Below, in pieces: positions 18,361-28,683 of a stretch of DNA of 64,000 nt. The position numbers were made by a program, and so were the translations under genes. Source of the DNA: Bdellovibrionales bacterium (GTDB lineage: Bacteria > Bdellovibrionota > Bdellovibrionia > Bdellovibrionales > Bdellovibrionaceae); the NCBI GenBank assembly GCA_016713585.1, contig JADJOV010000027.1, forward strand, positions 372,001 through 436,000. The letters are read 5' to 3'. The stretch's first letter is position 1; each line of letters opens with the position of its first letter. Under the pieces are notes generated by a model. It was not told the origin of the DNA, did no database searches, and saw nothing but the letters and a program-made list of their open reading frames with translations.

Positions 18361-20787
18361 ATGATGAAAAAAATTAACCGCGCCATGAGAAGAATCTCAC
18401 CACGATTATTTTTAGGAACTTTGATCGCTGCCACGGCATTAAGGCCAAGCCAGGTCAGCGCTCAGGATGATTTTGGTGGCGGGGATTTCGGCAATTCGTC
18501 AGGTGCGACCAGCGGTGCGGCAGGAGCTGCCTCCTCGGAGGACAAACAGACAAACACAAAAGTCCTCTCAAAAGCCAAACAATCATTAATGGCGCAGGCA
18601 GGACTTGAGGAAATTACCAACGAGAATTTCCCCGAAACTATCGAATCCTTTGACTTTCCGAATGTTGAAATCACGGACATCATCAAGGCGATCAGTGAAC
18701 TCACGGGAAAGAACTTTATTATTGATCCTGGTGTTCGCGGAAAGATCACCATCGTGGCCCCCAGCAAAATCACCGTGGCAGAGGCCTACAAAGCATTTCT
18801 GTCTGCATTGGCGATTAATGGATTCACAGTGGTCCCAAGCGGAAGTTTTCTCAAGGTTAAGAATGCTCGAAATGCTCAAAGGGACAATATCGAAACATAT
18901 ACCGGAGCTTATTATCCAAATTCTGATCAAATGATCACAAGAATTATTCACCTAAAACACATCCAGGCGGTTCAAGTGAACCGGGATCTCCGAATTCTCA
19001 CTTCAAAAGACGGCGATGTCGCCGTCTATGAACCCACAAATTCACTGATCATTTCAGATTACGGATCGAACATTGATCGGATCATGAAAATTTTGAGTCA
19101 ACTGGATCTTCCTGGCTTTGAAGAGCAACTCGAGGTTATTAGAATCCGACATGCCAAAGCTAAGGACCTTGCCGAGTTAGTCGATAAAATTGTCAACAAA
19201 GGGCAAGGGGGAGGCAACCGGAGCGGTGGGACTTTTTCATCCGGGGTTCCTAGATTTTCTCGGAGTGGAACAGGAACAAGCTCGCAGCAAGGGGCCAGCT
19301 ACTTTATGGCGATTCCTGATGAACGCACGAATTCAATTATCGCAGTCGGAAACAAGTCAGGAATCCTTCGCATTAAGAAACTACTGAGCCAGTTGGATTT
19401 TAAACTCAACCCTGACGACAGTGGCGGAATTTTCGTGTACTATACCAAGTTCGGTGAAGCTAAAAAGATCGCCCAAGTCCTGACCGGCGTCGCGAAGGAC
19501 GCCGCGCCAAAAAATGCTATTCCTGGGGCCGGTGGCGCTCCTGGTCTTTCGCCGTTTCCAAGCACTGGGTTTGGCGGCCCGACCCAATCACCGCAGTCTA
19601 CGACGCCTGCTGGCGGCGAGCTTTTTGGCGGGGATGTCAAGATCACCGCCGACGAGACTACAAATAGCCTTGTCATCACGGCCAGCAAACAAGATTACGA
19701 GATTGTTCTCAACTTGCTTGCCAAAATTGACATTCCTCGAGATCAAGTTTTCGTCGAAGCCGTGATAATGGAAATGAATATGGTCGACAACAACAGCTGG
19801 GGCTCTGGTTACTATCAATATGGAAGCTCTGGTTTTGGTCGGGGTGGCTACAACACCGGCGTGGATGTCTCGCAAATTTTGAATCCCCTCCCTGGCGGCG
19901 AAGGCTCCCCGTTGATTTTGCCATTTTCCATGGGAAAATCAGTTAAAATGACTAACCCCGCCTCGCCAGGAACCTCAATAGAAGTTCCCAGCCTGGTTGC
20001 TTTCTTTCAGCTGCTGACCACCAATAAAAGAACAAATATTTTATCCACACCAAAAATTCTCGCCCTTGACAATCAAGAGGCCGAAATTGAAGTTGGAGAT
20101 AAAGTCATCACCGGGGTCACAACGACAGCCTCCGCCGCAGGGCAACTCAAGCCTCGCCGAATTTTGAAAATGCGACGATTAAGCTCAAAATCAAACCCTT
20201 TATCAGCCCAGCCTCCAATTCAATTCGAATGGAAGTGCAGCAGGATATCAAACAGCCTAACAATAACCTCAAACCTCCAAAAGCCCTTCAAGATTTGGCC
20301 TTATCACTATCTTCACGCACAATCAAAACACAAATTGTTGTGACCAATGGAGACACTGCCATTCTCGGGGGCCTTATCAAAGATACCGATACAGAGACCG
20401 TCAATAAAAGTTCCCTTGCTCGGAGATTTGCCAATCATTGGTTGGCTCTTTAAAGGTCGGCAAATTTCCAAAGATAAAGTGAACTTATTGGTGTTCTTGA
20501 CCCCAAAAATCGTCCGCAGCCCCAGAGAGACCAAAGAAATTCTGGACACAAATCTTGAGGAGAGACTGGAGTATGTCAAGGAAGCTGGCGGAAAAGATCC
20601 TTACGGCAAAAAAGTTGACCAAATTCAAAAACGCACGGCTCTCTTGAAGGGGTCCACTGACTCAACGACACCGGTCCCTCAGGGCACTGACTTGAAAAGC
20701 ACTCCCGAGACGATAGCGCCACCGCCGCCAGAAATTTCCCCTAGCCCTACGTCGAGTGATGATGACATTGAGCAGCTCTTGCAGTAA
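18361..20787 (+). CDS. gspD: T2SS secretin GspD (two frameshifts)
   Basis: Outer-membrane secretin channel. A signal peptide (LFLGTLIAATALRPSQVSAQ) is followed by a Gly/Ser/Ala-rich segment, then the N0 domain (FPNVEITDIIKAISELTGKN) and N1-N3 domains (LKHIQAVQVNRDLRILT; VIRIRHAKAKDLAELVD; ADETTNSLVITASKQDYEIV) with a Gly-rich insert. The secretin core begins VFVEAVIMEMN and LSTPKILALDNQEAEIEVG. The frame breaks near 20148-20160 and resumes as NFENATIKLKIKPFISP. It breaks again in AAAA near 20404 and resumes with PLLGDLPIIGWLF, the conserved secretin signature. It ends in a Pro/Ser-rich tail. No in-frame nonsense changes are seen beyond the shifts. Confidence 0.88.
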
Positions 20788-20816
20788 ATTTTAATTCACT
20801 CAGGACCGGGAGAAAT

Positions 20817-22501
20817 TTGGATATTCAAAATGTTCTTTCTAAAAGCACTTCGCTCTCACCCGATCAAGTTCGATCGATTTTGAGCAATCCTTCGATCGCT
20901 GGGCCCGCCAGCGTCGGTGAGGCTCTGGCGCTTAAGGAGTATTCGACCGCCGAAGACTTGGTGGCCGAGCTCTGCCGCGAACTGAGCTTAGATTTTATAA
21001 AAGATATTCCTATCGGCGATATTCCCGTGGATTTGGTTCGGAATTTGTCGATTAATTACGCCAAACAGCAGTGCATATTGCCCTATAAAGAGGACCAAGA
21101 AAATCTCACTGTATTGACCAGCAATCCTGTGAATCTGAAAGCCCTGGACGACCTTCGGGTTCTTTTTGGAAAGCGTGTAAAACCTTTGATCACGACCAAC
21201 CAAAAACTCCATGAAGCAATTAATAGAGTTTATGAAAAAAGCACTTCAAACTTGCAAGGCCTTGACGAAATTGAGGAAGAGGAAGTCGATCTCGATGATC
21301 CAATTATTGATTTGCTTGAAGCCGGTGATGATGATGCACCAGTCATTAAACTTGTAAACTCACTCCTGTTTCGGGCCGTCAAAGAAAAAGCCTCAGATAT
21401 CCATTTAGAGCCCTATGAAAAAGATATGGTGGTGCGCTTTCGAATGGACGGTATTTTATATGATATTTTTAAACCACCAAAGAAATTGCAGAACGCCATT
21501 ACCTCTCGAATCAAAGTCATGGGAAGCTTAAATATCGCAGAAAAAAGGTTGCCGCAAGATGGCCGAATTCCCCTCAAAGTGGGCGGCAAAGATATTGATA
21601 TTCGTCTCTCAACTGTACCTACGGCCTTTGGGGAACGGCTTGTTATGCGTCTCCAAGATAGATCGAATGTGGTCCTTGAACTTGAGCAACTTGGCTTTTC
21701 CACGCAGTCCATGACCCATCTGGACGATTTGCTTCATAGAACCTACGGCATTGTTCTTGTCACCGGCCCCACGGGTTCGGGAAAATCGACGACTCTTTAT
21801 GCCTGCCTCACTCGCCTGAATAAACCAGACGTCAATATTCTCACAGTTGAGGATCCTGTCGAACAAAGGATCCATGGCTTAGGAGCAAGTGCAAGTGAAT
21901 GCTAGATTGGGCTAACCTTTGCCGCGGGACTCAGATCTTTTCTGCGGCAAGATCCAGACATCATTATGGTGGGTGAGATTCGAGATCTTGAAACCTGTGA
22001 ATTGGCAATTACTTCTTCATTGACAGGTCACCTTGTGCTTTCAACTCTCCATACAAATGATGCGGCTGGTGCCTTTCCCCGTTTAATTGACTTCGGAGTT
22101 GAACCTTTTTTGATTGCCACTTCAATATTGGGCGTCATTTCGCAACGTCTGATTCGCGTTCTTTGTCCTCACTGTAAAGCCCCCTATGAGCCCACGGATT
22201 TTGAATTGGGAAATTTGGGCTTAACCCGAGCCCAAGCCGACAAGGGCAATATTTGTAAAACCGTTGGATGCAACCACTGCAATCAGAAGGGGTATTCCGG
22301 GCCGGTCTTTGATTCAAGAGCTTCTTCCGGTCACTGACGATATTCGCTCCCTGATCATGCAAAGAAAAGACGGGACAACGATAAAAAAAGCAGGCCATTG
22401 CCAATGGCATGCTTACTTTTAGAGATCATGGTATACAGAAAGTCTTAGCTGGAATTACCACCATCGAAGAGCTCCTGAGTAACTCACAACTTGATATCTA
22501 G
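20817..22501 (+). CDS. gspE: T2SS ATPase GspE (several frameshifts)
   Basis: Cytoplasmic ATPase that powers pseudopilus assembly. It starts at a TTG (20817) 5 bases after GGGAGA. It has an N1 domain binding GspL, then VIKLVNSLLFRAVKEKASDI and DIHLEPYE, Walker A GPTGSGKSTTLY, the Asp box LTVEDPVE, Walker B DIIMVGEIRD and the His box LVLSTLHTNDA. A tetra-Cys zinc site is present (CPHCKAPYEP and CNHCNQKGY). To read it through, frames must change at about 21888, 21908, 22306 and 22385; all motifs survive. The true stop is at 22501 (ELLSNSQLDI). The density of shifts in one conserved gene points to sequence errors. Confidence 0.87.
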
Positions 22502-22510
22502 GACTGATTA

Positions 22511-23724
22511 ATGCCTATTTTTGATTACAAAGGACTTTCAAAAGGTGGAAAAAACATCAAGGGAGTTGTTGACGCCGAAAACATGAGAGTGGCGCGACAG
22601 AAGCTCAAAAAAGATGGTGTTTTTGTCACTGACATTAAGGACCGCAAACGGGCGTCGGCCAGAAAGAAAAAAGCCTCAACCCGCGGGGGCGTCCCGCTTC
22701 GCGATTTAGCCTTGATGATGCGGCAGCTAGCGACCCTCGTCAAAGCCAACATTCAGCTTGTCGATGCCTTGGGTATTATTTCTGAGCAGGTTGACCACCC
22801 AGCCTTAAAGGATGCTTTGGCCGATTGCAAAAATATGGTTAATGAGGGAAGTACCCTGAACAAGGCTCTGGCTAAATACCCTAATATCTTCTCTAATATT
22901 TTTGTCACAATGATCGAGGCCGGCGAGGCCTCTGGAAGTCTTGATGCTATCCTCATGCGACTTGCCGAGTTTTCAGAAGCGGCTGCCGACCTCAAATCCA
23001 AACTGAGCTCTGCAATGACTTATCCGATTATTTTGCTTATTATTGTTTTGGGAATTCTGTTTGGTCTGTTCACCGTCGTCATCCCAAAAATCACTGTCAT
23101 CTTCGAGGCAAATCCAAATTTAACCCTTCCCTGGTATACTCAAGTCGTTATGGATATCAGCGGATTTATGGTCAACTATTGGTATTTAATTATCGGCCTT
23201 ATCGGTGGCTCAATATACGTATTTATTGCATGGAAAAAAACCCCTGCCGGTTCGATAAAATGGGATTCAATTTCTTTAAAAATTCCTCTCTTTGGCCCAA
23301 TTATTCGCATGGTCGCGATCGCTCGGTTCACCAGAACCCTTTCGACCCTCCTGACGGGCGGAGTCCCCATGCTTATGGCCATGGATATTGTCAAAAATGT
23401 CGTCGACAATCATATCATCTCAGAAGCCATTGATGATGCGCGGAGTAATATCAGCGAAGGTGAATCTATCTCTGGTCCCTTAAAAAAATCCGGACAATTC
23501 CCGTCAATCGTCATTGATATGGTCAGCATCGGCGAAAAACTGGAGAGCTCGAAAATATGCTGTCTCAGGTGTCTGATGCCTACGATTTTCAGGTTAAGGC
23601 CAAGATTGAAACAATGACAGCGCTTGTCACTCCCCTCGTCACTGTGATCATGGGTTTCGTGGTATTTATTATCGTCATTTCAATTATGATGCCCATGTTT
23701 GAGATGACAGACATTGGCAATTAG
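22511..23724 (+). CDS. gspF: T2SS platform protein GspF (frameshifted)
   Basis: Polytopic inner-membrane platform protein of the T2SS_F family. The N-terminus (MPIFDYKGLSKGGKNIKGVV) and both duplicated F domains are visible: LALMMRQLATLVKANIQLVD with IEAGEASGSL, and IARFTRTLSTLLTGGVPML with the counterpart SIGEKxGELENML. Membrane helices occur near ILLIIVLGILFGLFTVVIP and YWYLIIGLIGGSIYVFIAW. The frame breaks in AAAAA near 23541; after correction it continues LSQVSDAYDFQVKAKIE to a last helix, MGFVVFIIVISIMMPMFEM, and stops at 23724. The start is 9 bases after the gspE stop. Confidence 0.88.
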
Positions 23725-23773
23725 TTTTAACATGATCAATGTTTTAACCTTAAAGAAGCTGGTGAAGGACATT

Positions 23774-24256
23774 ATGAAAACTAATCTTTTTTATCTTTTT
23801 GTAAAATTTGTGAAGAATTTTTGGCGTCAACCAATGAAACTCTCATCTAAATCCGGCTTTAGTTTAGTTGAGATTATGATCGTTCTAGCCATTATCGGAA
23901 CAATATTGGGAATGATTGGGACCAAGATTTTTAATGCCCAGAAAAAAGCTCAAGTGAGAGAAGCTTCAATCATGATAAATAGCGTCGCTGACGCCTTGAG
24001 TATGTATTACAATGATTGTGGGCAGTATCCAAAAACACTCAAGGGTTTGGTCGAGCCTGACCCTGACTGCAAAAATTGGATGGATGTCTACTACAAAGGC
24101 GATCTCAGAGACCCTTGGAAAACAGATTTAGTTTATGAGTTAAACGGCAATGACTTTACACTAAAGAGTCTCGGCAATGACCGACGCGAGGGTGGCACTC
24201 AATTAAACCGCGACATTGTCTATGGTGAGGATTTGTCCGGTCCGGCTGGCAAATAA
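23774..24256 (+). CDS. gspG: T2SS major pseudopilin GspG
   Basis: The prepilin cleavage site and hydrophobic helix are clear: KSG|FSLVEIMIVLAIIG with Glu+5. The C-terminal domain has the GspG pattern YYNDCGQYPKTLKGLVEP, GDLRDPWKTDLVYEL and LKSLGNDRREGGTQLNRDI, including the calcium-binding loop region. GspG is the main subunit of the pseudopilus. The ATG at 23774 is favoured because GTGAAGGA lies just upstream, giving a 26-residue leader; the ATG at 23834 would give a short leader of standard length and is the alternative. Confidence 0.87.
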   Translation: MKTNLFYLFVKFVKNFWRQPMKLSSKSGFSLVEIMIVLAIIGTILGMIGTKIFNAQKKAQVREASIMINSVADALSMYYNDCGQYPKTLKGLVEPDPDCKNWMDVYYKGDLRDPWKTDLVYELNGNDFTLKSLGNDRREGGTQLNRDIVYGEDLSGPAGK

Positions 24257-24275
24257 AAGTATTATCACCTCCGTA

Positions 24276-24435
24276 AGGGTCTGTAACAAAATAAGGTATC
24301 CAATTTGGTTTAAAGGTTTTTGGCCAGACCGAGGCGCGACGACGAGGTTTTAGCACCGCTAAATTGAGGAGGAGTCACGAAGGAATGGACAAAAAGATTA
24401 AACCAAATTGGATACCTTATTTTGTTACAGACCCT
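24276..24435. repeat. 38-bp perfect inverted repeat between gspG and gspH
   Basis: The left arm 24276-24313 is the exact reverse complement of the right arm 24398-24435, with 84 bases between. The transcript could form a very stable 38-bp stem between two pseudopilin genes. Because of it, both strands encode the peptide KPNWIPYFVTDP, which explains misleading open frames here. It could be a small non-autonomous element or a regulatory or processing hairpin inside the operon. Confidence 0.9.
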
Positions 24436-24453
24436 AAAGGAACCCACTGTCCT

Positions 24454-25035
24454 GTGAAGAGAAATCGCGGATTCACTCTAGTCGAAATCTTGATCGTTTT
24501 GGGCATTATGGGAACTGTGGTTGCCATGGGACTGACTCGAATAAAAAGGAAAGATAATAATCTAAAGTCCGTTGCCCGAAAAATGCTTGGCATGACCAAA
24601 GAGGTCAGAAACCGGGCTCGCCTGACTGGTTCGACCTATCGAATTGTCTTTCAACTGAGTGATCAAGACCCCACCTACTGGGTTGAGTCTGCCCAAGGAC
24701 GCCAGAAACGAGAGACTGAAGAGCAACGAAAGAAACGGGATGACGATAAGGAAAAGAAGTCATCTGCCCTTTTTTCCAGAGATGACAAATTTGGCAAGAA
24801 ACCCAGAGCCCTTCCTTCAGGCTTATTTTTTGGCTCCATCGAGATTGCTGGAGTCCTTGATCCGACAAAAACAGGAACAGAGTTTGTTTATTTTTCTCCA
24901 GATGGTTTTGCGGAGGCCAGTCTCATTCAAATTACTGATAGAAAAAAACTCACTTGGTCCCTGGCCATTAATCCACTCACTGGGCAGCTTGATATTATTC
25001 CTGAAGCCAAGACCCTCAAGGATCTTGAGCGATGA
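24454..25035 (+). CDS. gspH: T2SS minor pseudopilin GspH
   Basis: The GTG at 24454 gives MKRNRG|FTLVEILIVLGIMG, an ideal six-residue prepilin leader with Phe+1 and Glu+5, and AAAGGA sits 11 bases upstream. The upstream in-frame ATGs at 24364 and 24385 would put the inverted-repeat sequence into the leader and are less likely. The rest has a GspH-like layout: a helix (MLGMTKEVRNRARLTGSTYR), a charged low-complexity loop rich in Lys/Glu/Arg near residues 95-125, then beta strands (LPSGLFFGSIEIAG, TEFVYFSPDGFAEASLIQI). It overlaps gspI by 4 bases (ATGA). Confidence 0.8.
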   Translation: MKRNRGFTLVEILIVLGIMGTVVAMGLTRIKRKDNNLKSVARKMLGMTKEVRNRARLTGSTYRIVFQLSDQDPTYWVESAQGRQKRETEEQRKKRDDDKEKKSSALFSRDDKFGKKPRALPSGLFFGSIEIAGVLDPTKTGTEFVYFSPDGFAEASLIQITDRKKLTWSLAINPLTGQLDIIPEAKTLKDLER

Positions 25036-25571
25036 ATACACCGAGAAAAACACTAAAAAAAACACTGAGAACTTCTGGAATGTCACTGCTTGAGGTTTTG
25101 ATTGCGATGATGATTCTTTCTGCAGGCTTGATTTTGATTTCCACCTCTTGGAGCGGAACTTTTGCGCGCCTCAAAAAAACCCAACAGACCTTGGAGATCG
25201 CGGCCCTCTTGCAACGGAAAATGGTTGAAATCGAAATGGAGTATAAAAACAAACCCCTTGAATCAATTGACGACGAGAAGTCCGATGATTTTGGAAGCGA
25301 ATTTCCCCAGTACAGTTGGAAAATGCAGTCAAAGAAATTTGAAATGCCTGATATGACAGCTATGCTTATCGGTCGGGACGGAGGAGCCAATCAGATGCTC
25401 TTGACGATCATGAAGCCATTCACCGACCACCTTTCAAAATCAGTTAAGGAAGTCAAGGTCACCGTGATCTACACGCCAAAAAAAGCGAAACCAATCAATT
25501 ATTCTCTCACGACTTATTTTATCGATTATGACAAAGAGATTGCCCTTCCTCCCATGGGAGCCGGCCTGTGA
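25032..25571 (+). CDS. gspI: T2SS minor pseudopilin GspI
   Basis: 179 residues. The prepilin signal is TSG|MSLLEVLIAMMILSAGLI; Met+1 is typical of GspI and Glu+5 is present. The C-terminal soluble domain is moderately charged and ends ALPPMGAGL. GspI initiates the pseudopilus tip with GspJ and GspK. It is translationally coupled at both ends: the start overlaps gspH by 4 bases and the end overlaps the GTG of gspJ. Confidence 0.85.
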   Translation: MNTPRKTLKKTLRTSGMSLLEVLIAMMILSAGLILISTSWSGTFARLKKTQQTLEIAALLQRKMVEIEMEYKNKPLESIDDEKSDDFGSEFPQYSWKMQSKKFEMPDMTAMLIGRDGGANQMLLTIMKPFTDHLSKSVKEVKVTVIYTPKKAKPINYSLTTYFIDYDKEIALPPMGAGL

Positions 25572-26506
25572 TACTCTCATCCCGGCCTTGTAGAAGGTCC
25601 TCCACCCGAAAGGCCTCCTCGAAAACCAATGGCTTTTCCTTGGTTGAAATCATGATTGTTCTGATGATTCTCGCCACATTAGGAACACTCGTGGGACGCG
25701 CGATCAGTCAGGCTGTTAAGGCAAAAATCAAAATTCAAGATCAAATTGATCAGGCCTCCAGACTTCGCGATTCGGTCAAACTTATGCAACGAGATATTGA
25801 ACTGGCCTACCATCATTTAGATTGGGAAAAAGAATTGCAGGATTTGATCAAAAAGAAATCGACGCCTTCACCCGCGGCGGCCCCGAATTCAGCACCTCCC
25901 AACCCTGGATTCCCAAATTTCCCGCCCCCACCCAACCAGGCGGAGACACCAGAAGAAAAGCGTGAGGTTCCGAGGGTCGATCCCGTCACCCATTTTGTTG
26001 GTTCCGCCGATAGTCTTCACTTTGTCACCATGAACCAGATGCAAATGAGTCGGGAAGCCCTGCAGGCTGATTTTGTGGAGGTGGGCTACGCTCTGAAGGA
26101 GTGTAGATCCACGGATGGCAAAATCACGTCTCAATGTCTTTGGCGAAGATCTGCCAACTTAGTCGACACTGACGTCACCAAAGGGGGTGAAGAACTTGTA
26201 CTCCTTGAAAACGTGACTGAATTTAAGCTTAAATATATTGGTGTCGGCAAACAAGATTGGGTCGACGATTGGAAAACAAATTCAAGTCAGGACGTCAATG
26301 TCAGAAATAAATTTCCATCAGCTGTTGAAATTTCAATCACAGCTGAAAAGAAAGTCGATGGAAAAAAAGGAAAAACCTACTCCATGCAAACTGTTGTGCC
26401 CATTCATTTTCCAAATAATAAGGACGACAAAGCTGGCTCGAGCGGATCAAGCGCTCCAGGAAGTCAATTCCCACAACCGGGCGCACCGCTCAGGGACGGG
26501 CTCTAA
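25568..26506 (+). CDS. gspJ: T2SS minor pseudopilin GspJ
   Basis: 312 residues from a GTG start at 25568 that overlaps the gspI stop (GTGA). Prepilin segment TNG|FSLVEIMIVLMILATLG with Glu+5. A Pro/Ala/Asn-rich insertion lies around residues 100-135 (SPAAAPNSAPPNPGFPNFPP). The beta domain after it carries GspJ-like features: HFVGSADSLHFVTMNQMQMS, GYALKECRSTDGK and CLWRRSANLVD. It forms the tip complex with GspI and GspK. The tail is Gly/Ser/Pro-rich. It overlaps the gspK ATG by one base. Confidence 0.84.
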   Translation: MILSSRPCRRSSTRKASSKTNGFSLVEIMIVLMILATLGTLVGRAISQAVKAKIKIQDQIDQASRLRDSVKLMQRDIELAYHHLDWEKELQDLIKKKSTPSPAAAPNSAPPNPGFPNFPPPPNQAETPEEKREVPRVDPVTHFVGSADSLHFVTMNQMQMSREALQADFVEVGYALKECRSTDGKITSQCLWRRSANLVDTDVTKGGEELVLLENVTEFKLKYIGVGKQDWVDDWKTNSSQDVNVRNKFPSAVEISITAEKKVDGKKGKTYSMQTVVPIHFPNNKDDKAGSSGSSAPGSQFPQPGAPLRDGL

Positions 26507-27772
26507 TGGGATTACTTCAGCGACTAAGGACCCCCATCAGTAATACTAAGGGAATCGCCCTGATCATGGCTGTCTCGGCTGTCAGTCTTCTCATCTATAT
26601 CGCGATGGAAGTTATGTACGATTCAAATGTTGAGTACATCGTCAATAGTCAGTCCCTCAGTGGATTGAAAGCCTATTATGCTGCCAAGGCCGGAATGGAT
26701 ATCAGTCTGCTTCGAATTAAGATTTACCAAACTGTGAAACAGAAAATGGGCTCAAACGCATCGCAGATTCCGTATTTGGAACAAATTTGGCGATTCCCCT
26801 TAGTCTGGCCCCTTGAAATTTCTGAGGGGACAAGTTCCATTGAGAAAGATGAAGCCAACAAGGCAGTTAAAGAGTCCTTGATGGATGCGACTTTCAGAAC
26901 TGATATTGAAGATGAGGGATCAAAGATTGATCTTAATGATTTGGCATCTTCTTCGAAAACTCTAGCTGAAATTACTAAAAAACAAGTCCTGCAAATATTT
27001 GAATCTGAAAAACGTGACAATCCTGATTTCAATACAAAGTACTCGAGCTACCGATTCCCCGAGCTCGTTAATTATATTTCTGACTGGATGAGCAGCAAGC
27101 GCGAAGGACTCAATGGCGGCGAAAAATCAGCTCCTTATCGAGACTACAAAGCAGATGGTTTTCCACCCAATCGAGGATTCAGAACCGTCCGTGAACTTCG
27201 CCTGGTCCCCGGCATGTCCGATGAACTGTATGATCTCATGGAGCCCAGAGTCACCATCTACGGATTGAAAGGGATCAATCCCAATTCCGCGAGCAAAGAA
27301 GTTCTTATGACCCTCGACCCGGGTATTACCGCCGAGGTAGCAAAGAAGATTCAGGATCGTGTTAATGACTCCGACCAAGGTGGTCCTTTCAAGGGCGGAG
27401 AAGAAGGAATTAGTGCCTTTTGGGCTTTTGTCACGGGGCCTGCCGGAGCCCGTCTCGAACAAGATCCAAAAACAATTCCCATTGTGATTGATTCAATGGT
27501 TTCATTCAAGATTAGTTCAACTGGACTCTTTTCAGGAACCGCCCGAAAAATCACAGCTATTGTTCTGGATCTCAATCAATCAGCCCAAAGAACCTCCGAT
27601 CTTCTCAAAAAAGACAAAAAAGATGAAAAACCCCCAGATCCCGCAGAGAAGAAACCCCACCTCCTGGCCTTGGCCCGACGGTCGCCCACTGCCTCCAGGA
27701 GCTCCCGCCCAAGCCAAAACCGAACCCATACCAAAGGGTCCCCCTCGAATTGTCTATTGGTCTGAGAATTAA
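26506..27772 (+). CDS. gspK: T2SS minor pseudopilin GspK (C-terminal frameshift)
   Basis: The prepilin-like N-terminus is NTKG|IALIMAVSAVSLLIYIAME; as expected for GspK it lacks Glu+5. It is followed by the GspK/T2SSK domain: FRTDIEDEGSKIDLNDLA, FPELVNYISDWMSSKR, FRTVRELRLVPGMSDELYD (SAM-like helices) and INPNSASKEVLMTLDP. It caps the pseudopilus. Near 27650 (AAGAAACCCCACC) the frame must shift once to reach a sensible end, KGPPRIVYWSEN at 27772; the unshifted end at 27765 is Arg/Ser-rich and unlikely. Confidence 0.85.
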
Positions 27773-27871
27773 GGACCCTTAGCCGGGTGGTTTTACATTT
27801 CTCAAATCAGGTAAATCTTTTGATGCTTCTGGTGGAGGGGAGGTGAAGCGCAAAAGAAGAAATAGACAATC

Positions 27872-27900
27872 TTGACACTATTTCGTGATGTATGTACTGT
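27872..27900 (+). promoter_or_regulatory. Candidate promoter for HEPN/MNT operon
   Basis: A perfect -35 (TTGACA, 27872-27877) is followed at 17 bases by TACTGT (27895-27900), a weak -10. It lies about 140 bases before the HEPN start. This is a prediction by pattern only. Confidence 0.35.
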
Positions 27901-28037
27901 TTGTCTGGAATTTATAGCTTAGTAAATTTCTTGTCACTTAAACCAATTTTTTAAACCAATTTTTAGGAAACTCTGCTTGGCAATATCAACCGAAGAGCTC
28001 AAAAGCTATAGAATCTCTGAAAATTGCAACGAATCTA

Positions 28038-28364
28038 ATGAAACAAAGTAATTTTCAAGATTTCGAACTTCAAAGAGCACTTCGGGATGCTTGTATTCAG
28101 AGATTTGAGTATTCTATCGAACTTTCGTGGAAAGTCAGCATGAAAATTTTGGGTTCATCAACTGTGGCGGCTAAGCCTGCGATCAGAGAGATGGCGCGAA
28201 ATAGTTTAATATCAAATTCAGGATTGTGGCTTGATTTTATTGAATCTCGAAATGAAACATCCCACGCCTATGATGAGGACATAGCCACTAAAGTATTTTT
28301 GACTGTACAAAAATTTATTCCAGAAGCAGAGAAATTGATTTGTTCGCTTGAGCAAATAAAATGA
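28038..28364 (+). CDS. HEPN toxin of HEPN/MNT module (HI0074-like)
   Basis: 108 residues, helical. It shows the HI0074/nucleotidyltransferase-substrate-binding pattern LRDACIQRFEYSIELSWKV and the HEPN RNase motif RNETSHAY (R-x4-H). In related HEPN/MNT pairs the HEPN protein is an RNase toxin neutralised by AMPylation or binding of the MNT partner. The frame stays open about 110 bases upstream of this ATG (coding WQYQPKSSKAIESLKI-like sequence, which fits the family's N-terminal helix) but no standard start codon is there, so the N-terminus may be truncated or shifted. The stop overlaps the next gene by 4 bases. Confidence 0.8.
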   Translation: MKQSNFQDFELQRALRDACIQRFEYSIELSWKVSMKILGSSTVAAKPAIREMARNSLISNSGLWLDFIESRNETSHAYDEDIATKVFLTVQKFIPEAEKLICSLEQIK

Positions 28365-28669
28365 AATTTGGCTTGTCCGACGAACAATATTCGATATTGA
28401 ATGAGTTGCTAATCAAGCCGCTGAAGACAAAAAACGCGTCCGTCTATGTTTTTGGATCGCGGGCGCGCGGATCCTATCATCCGTATTCAGATATTGACAT
28501 TTTATTCATCGACGATCAAAAAAATCCAGTCAGCCAATCTGAAATTGCAAAAATTAATGAAGATTTGGAAGAGTCGAGGTTAGAAATTAAGGTTGATATA
28601 GTTCGAAGCGAAGATTTAGCGAAGTCATATGCCGATTCGGTCAATGAAGATAAAATCCTAATTGAATAG
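28361..28669 (+). CDS. MNT nucleotidyltransferase antitoxin
   Basis: 102 residues with the minimal nucleotidyltransferase core GSRARGSYHPYSDIDILF (GSxxxG then DxD) and a third acidic position in LEIKVDIVRSEDL. It is the MNT half of a HEPN/MNT toxin-antitoxin pair; the ATGA overlap with the HEPN gene shows translational coupling. Known relatives silence the HEPN toxin by transferring AMP to it. Its stop codon abuts the right inverted-repeat arm. The whole module sits inside the T2SS cluster. Confidence 0.83.
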   Translation: MKFGLSDEQYSILNELLIKPLKTKNASVYVFGSRARGSYHPYSDIDILFIDDQKNPVSQSEIAKINEDLEESRLEIKVDIVRSEDLAKSYADSVNEDKILIE

Positions 28670-28683
28670 AAAAGATTTACCTG

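Larger units (their letters stand above)
27808..28683. repeat. Inverted repeats flanking the HEPN/MNT module
   Basis: CAGGTAAATCTTTT at 27808-27821 is the exact reverse complement of 28670-28683. Outside the core, TCAAATC is also mirrored with a two-base offset, giving arms of about 20 bp. The right arm begins directly after the stop codon of the MNT gene. The arms bracket the toxin-antitoxin module inserted between gspK and gspL. Confidence 0.7.

Noticed and set aside
24156..24356. Minus-strand frame sharing KPNWIPYFVTDP with the gspH leader
   Set aside because: The shared peptide comes from the 38-bp inverted repeat read on both strands; it overlaps gspG antisense.
24364..24453. Longer N-terminus for GspH
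   Set aside because: It would place the inverted repeat in the leader; the GTG at 24454 gives a normal six-residue prepilin leader.
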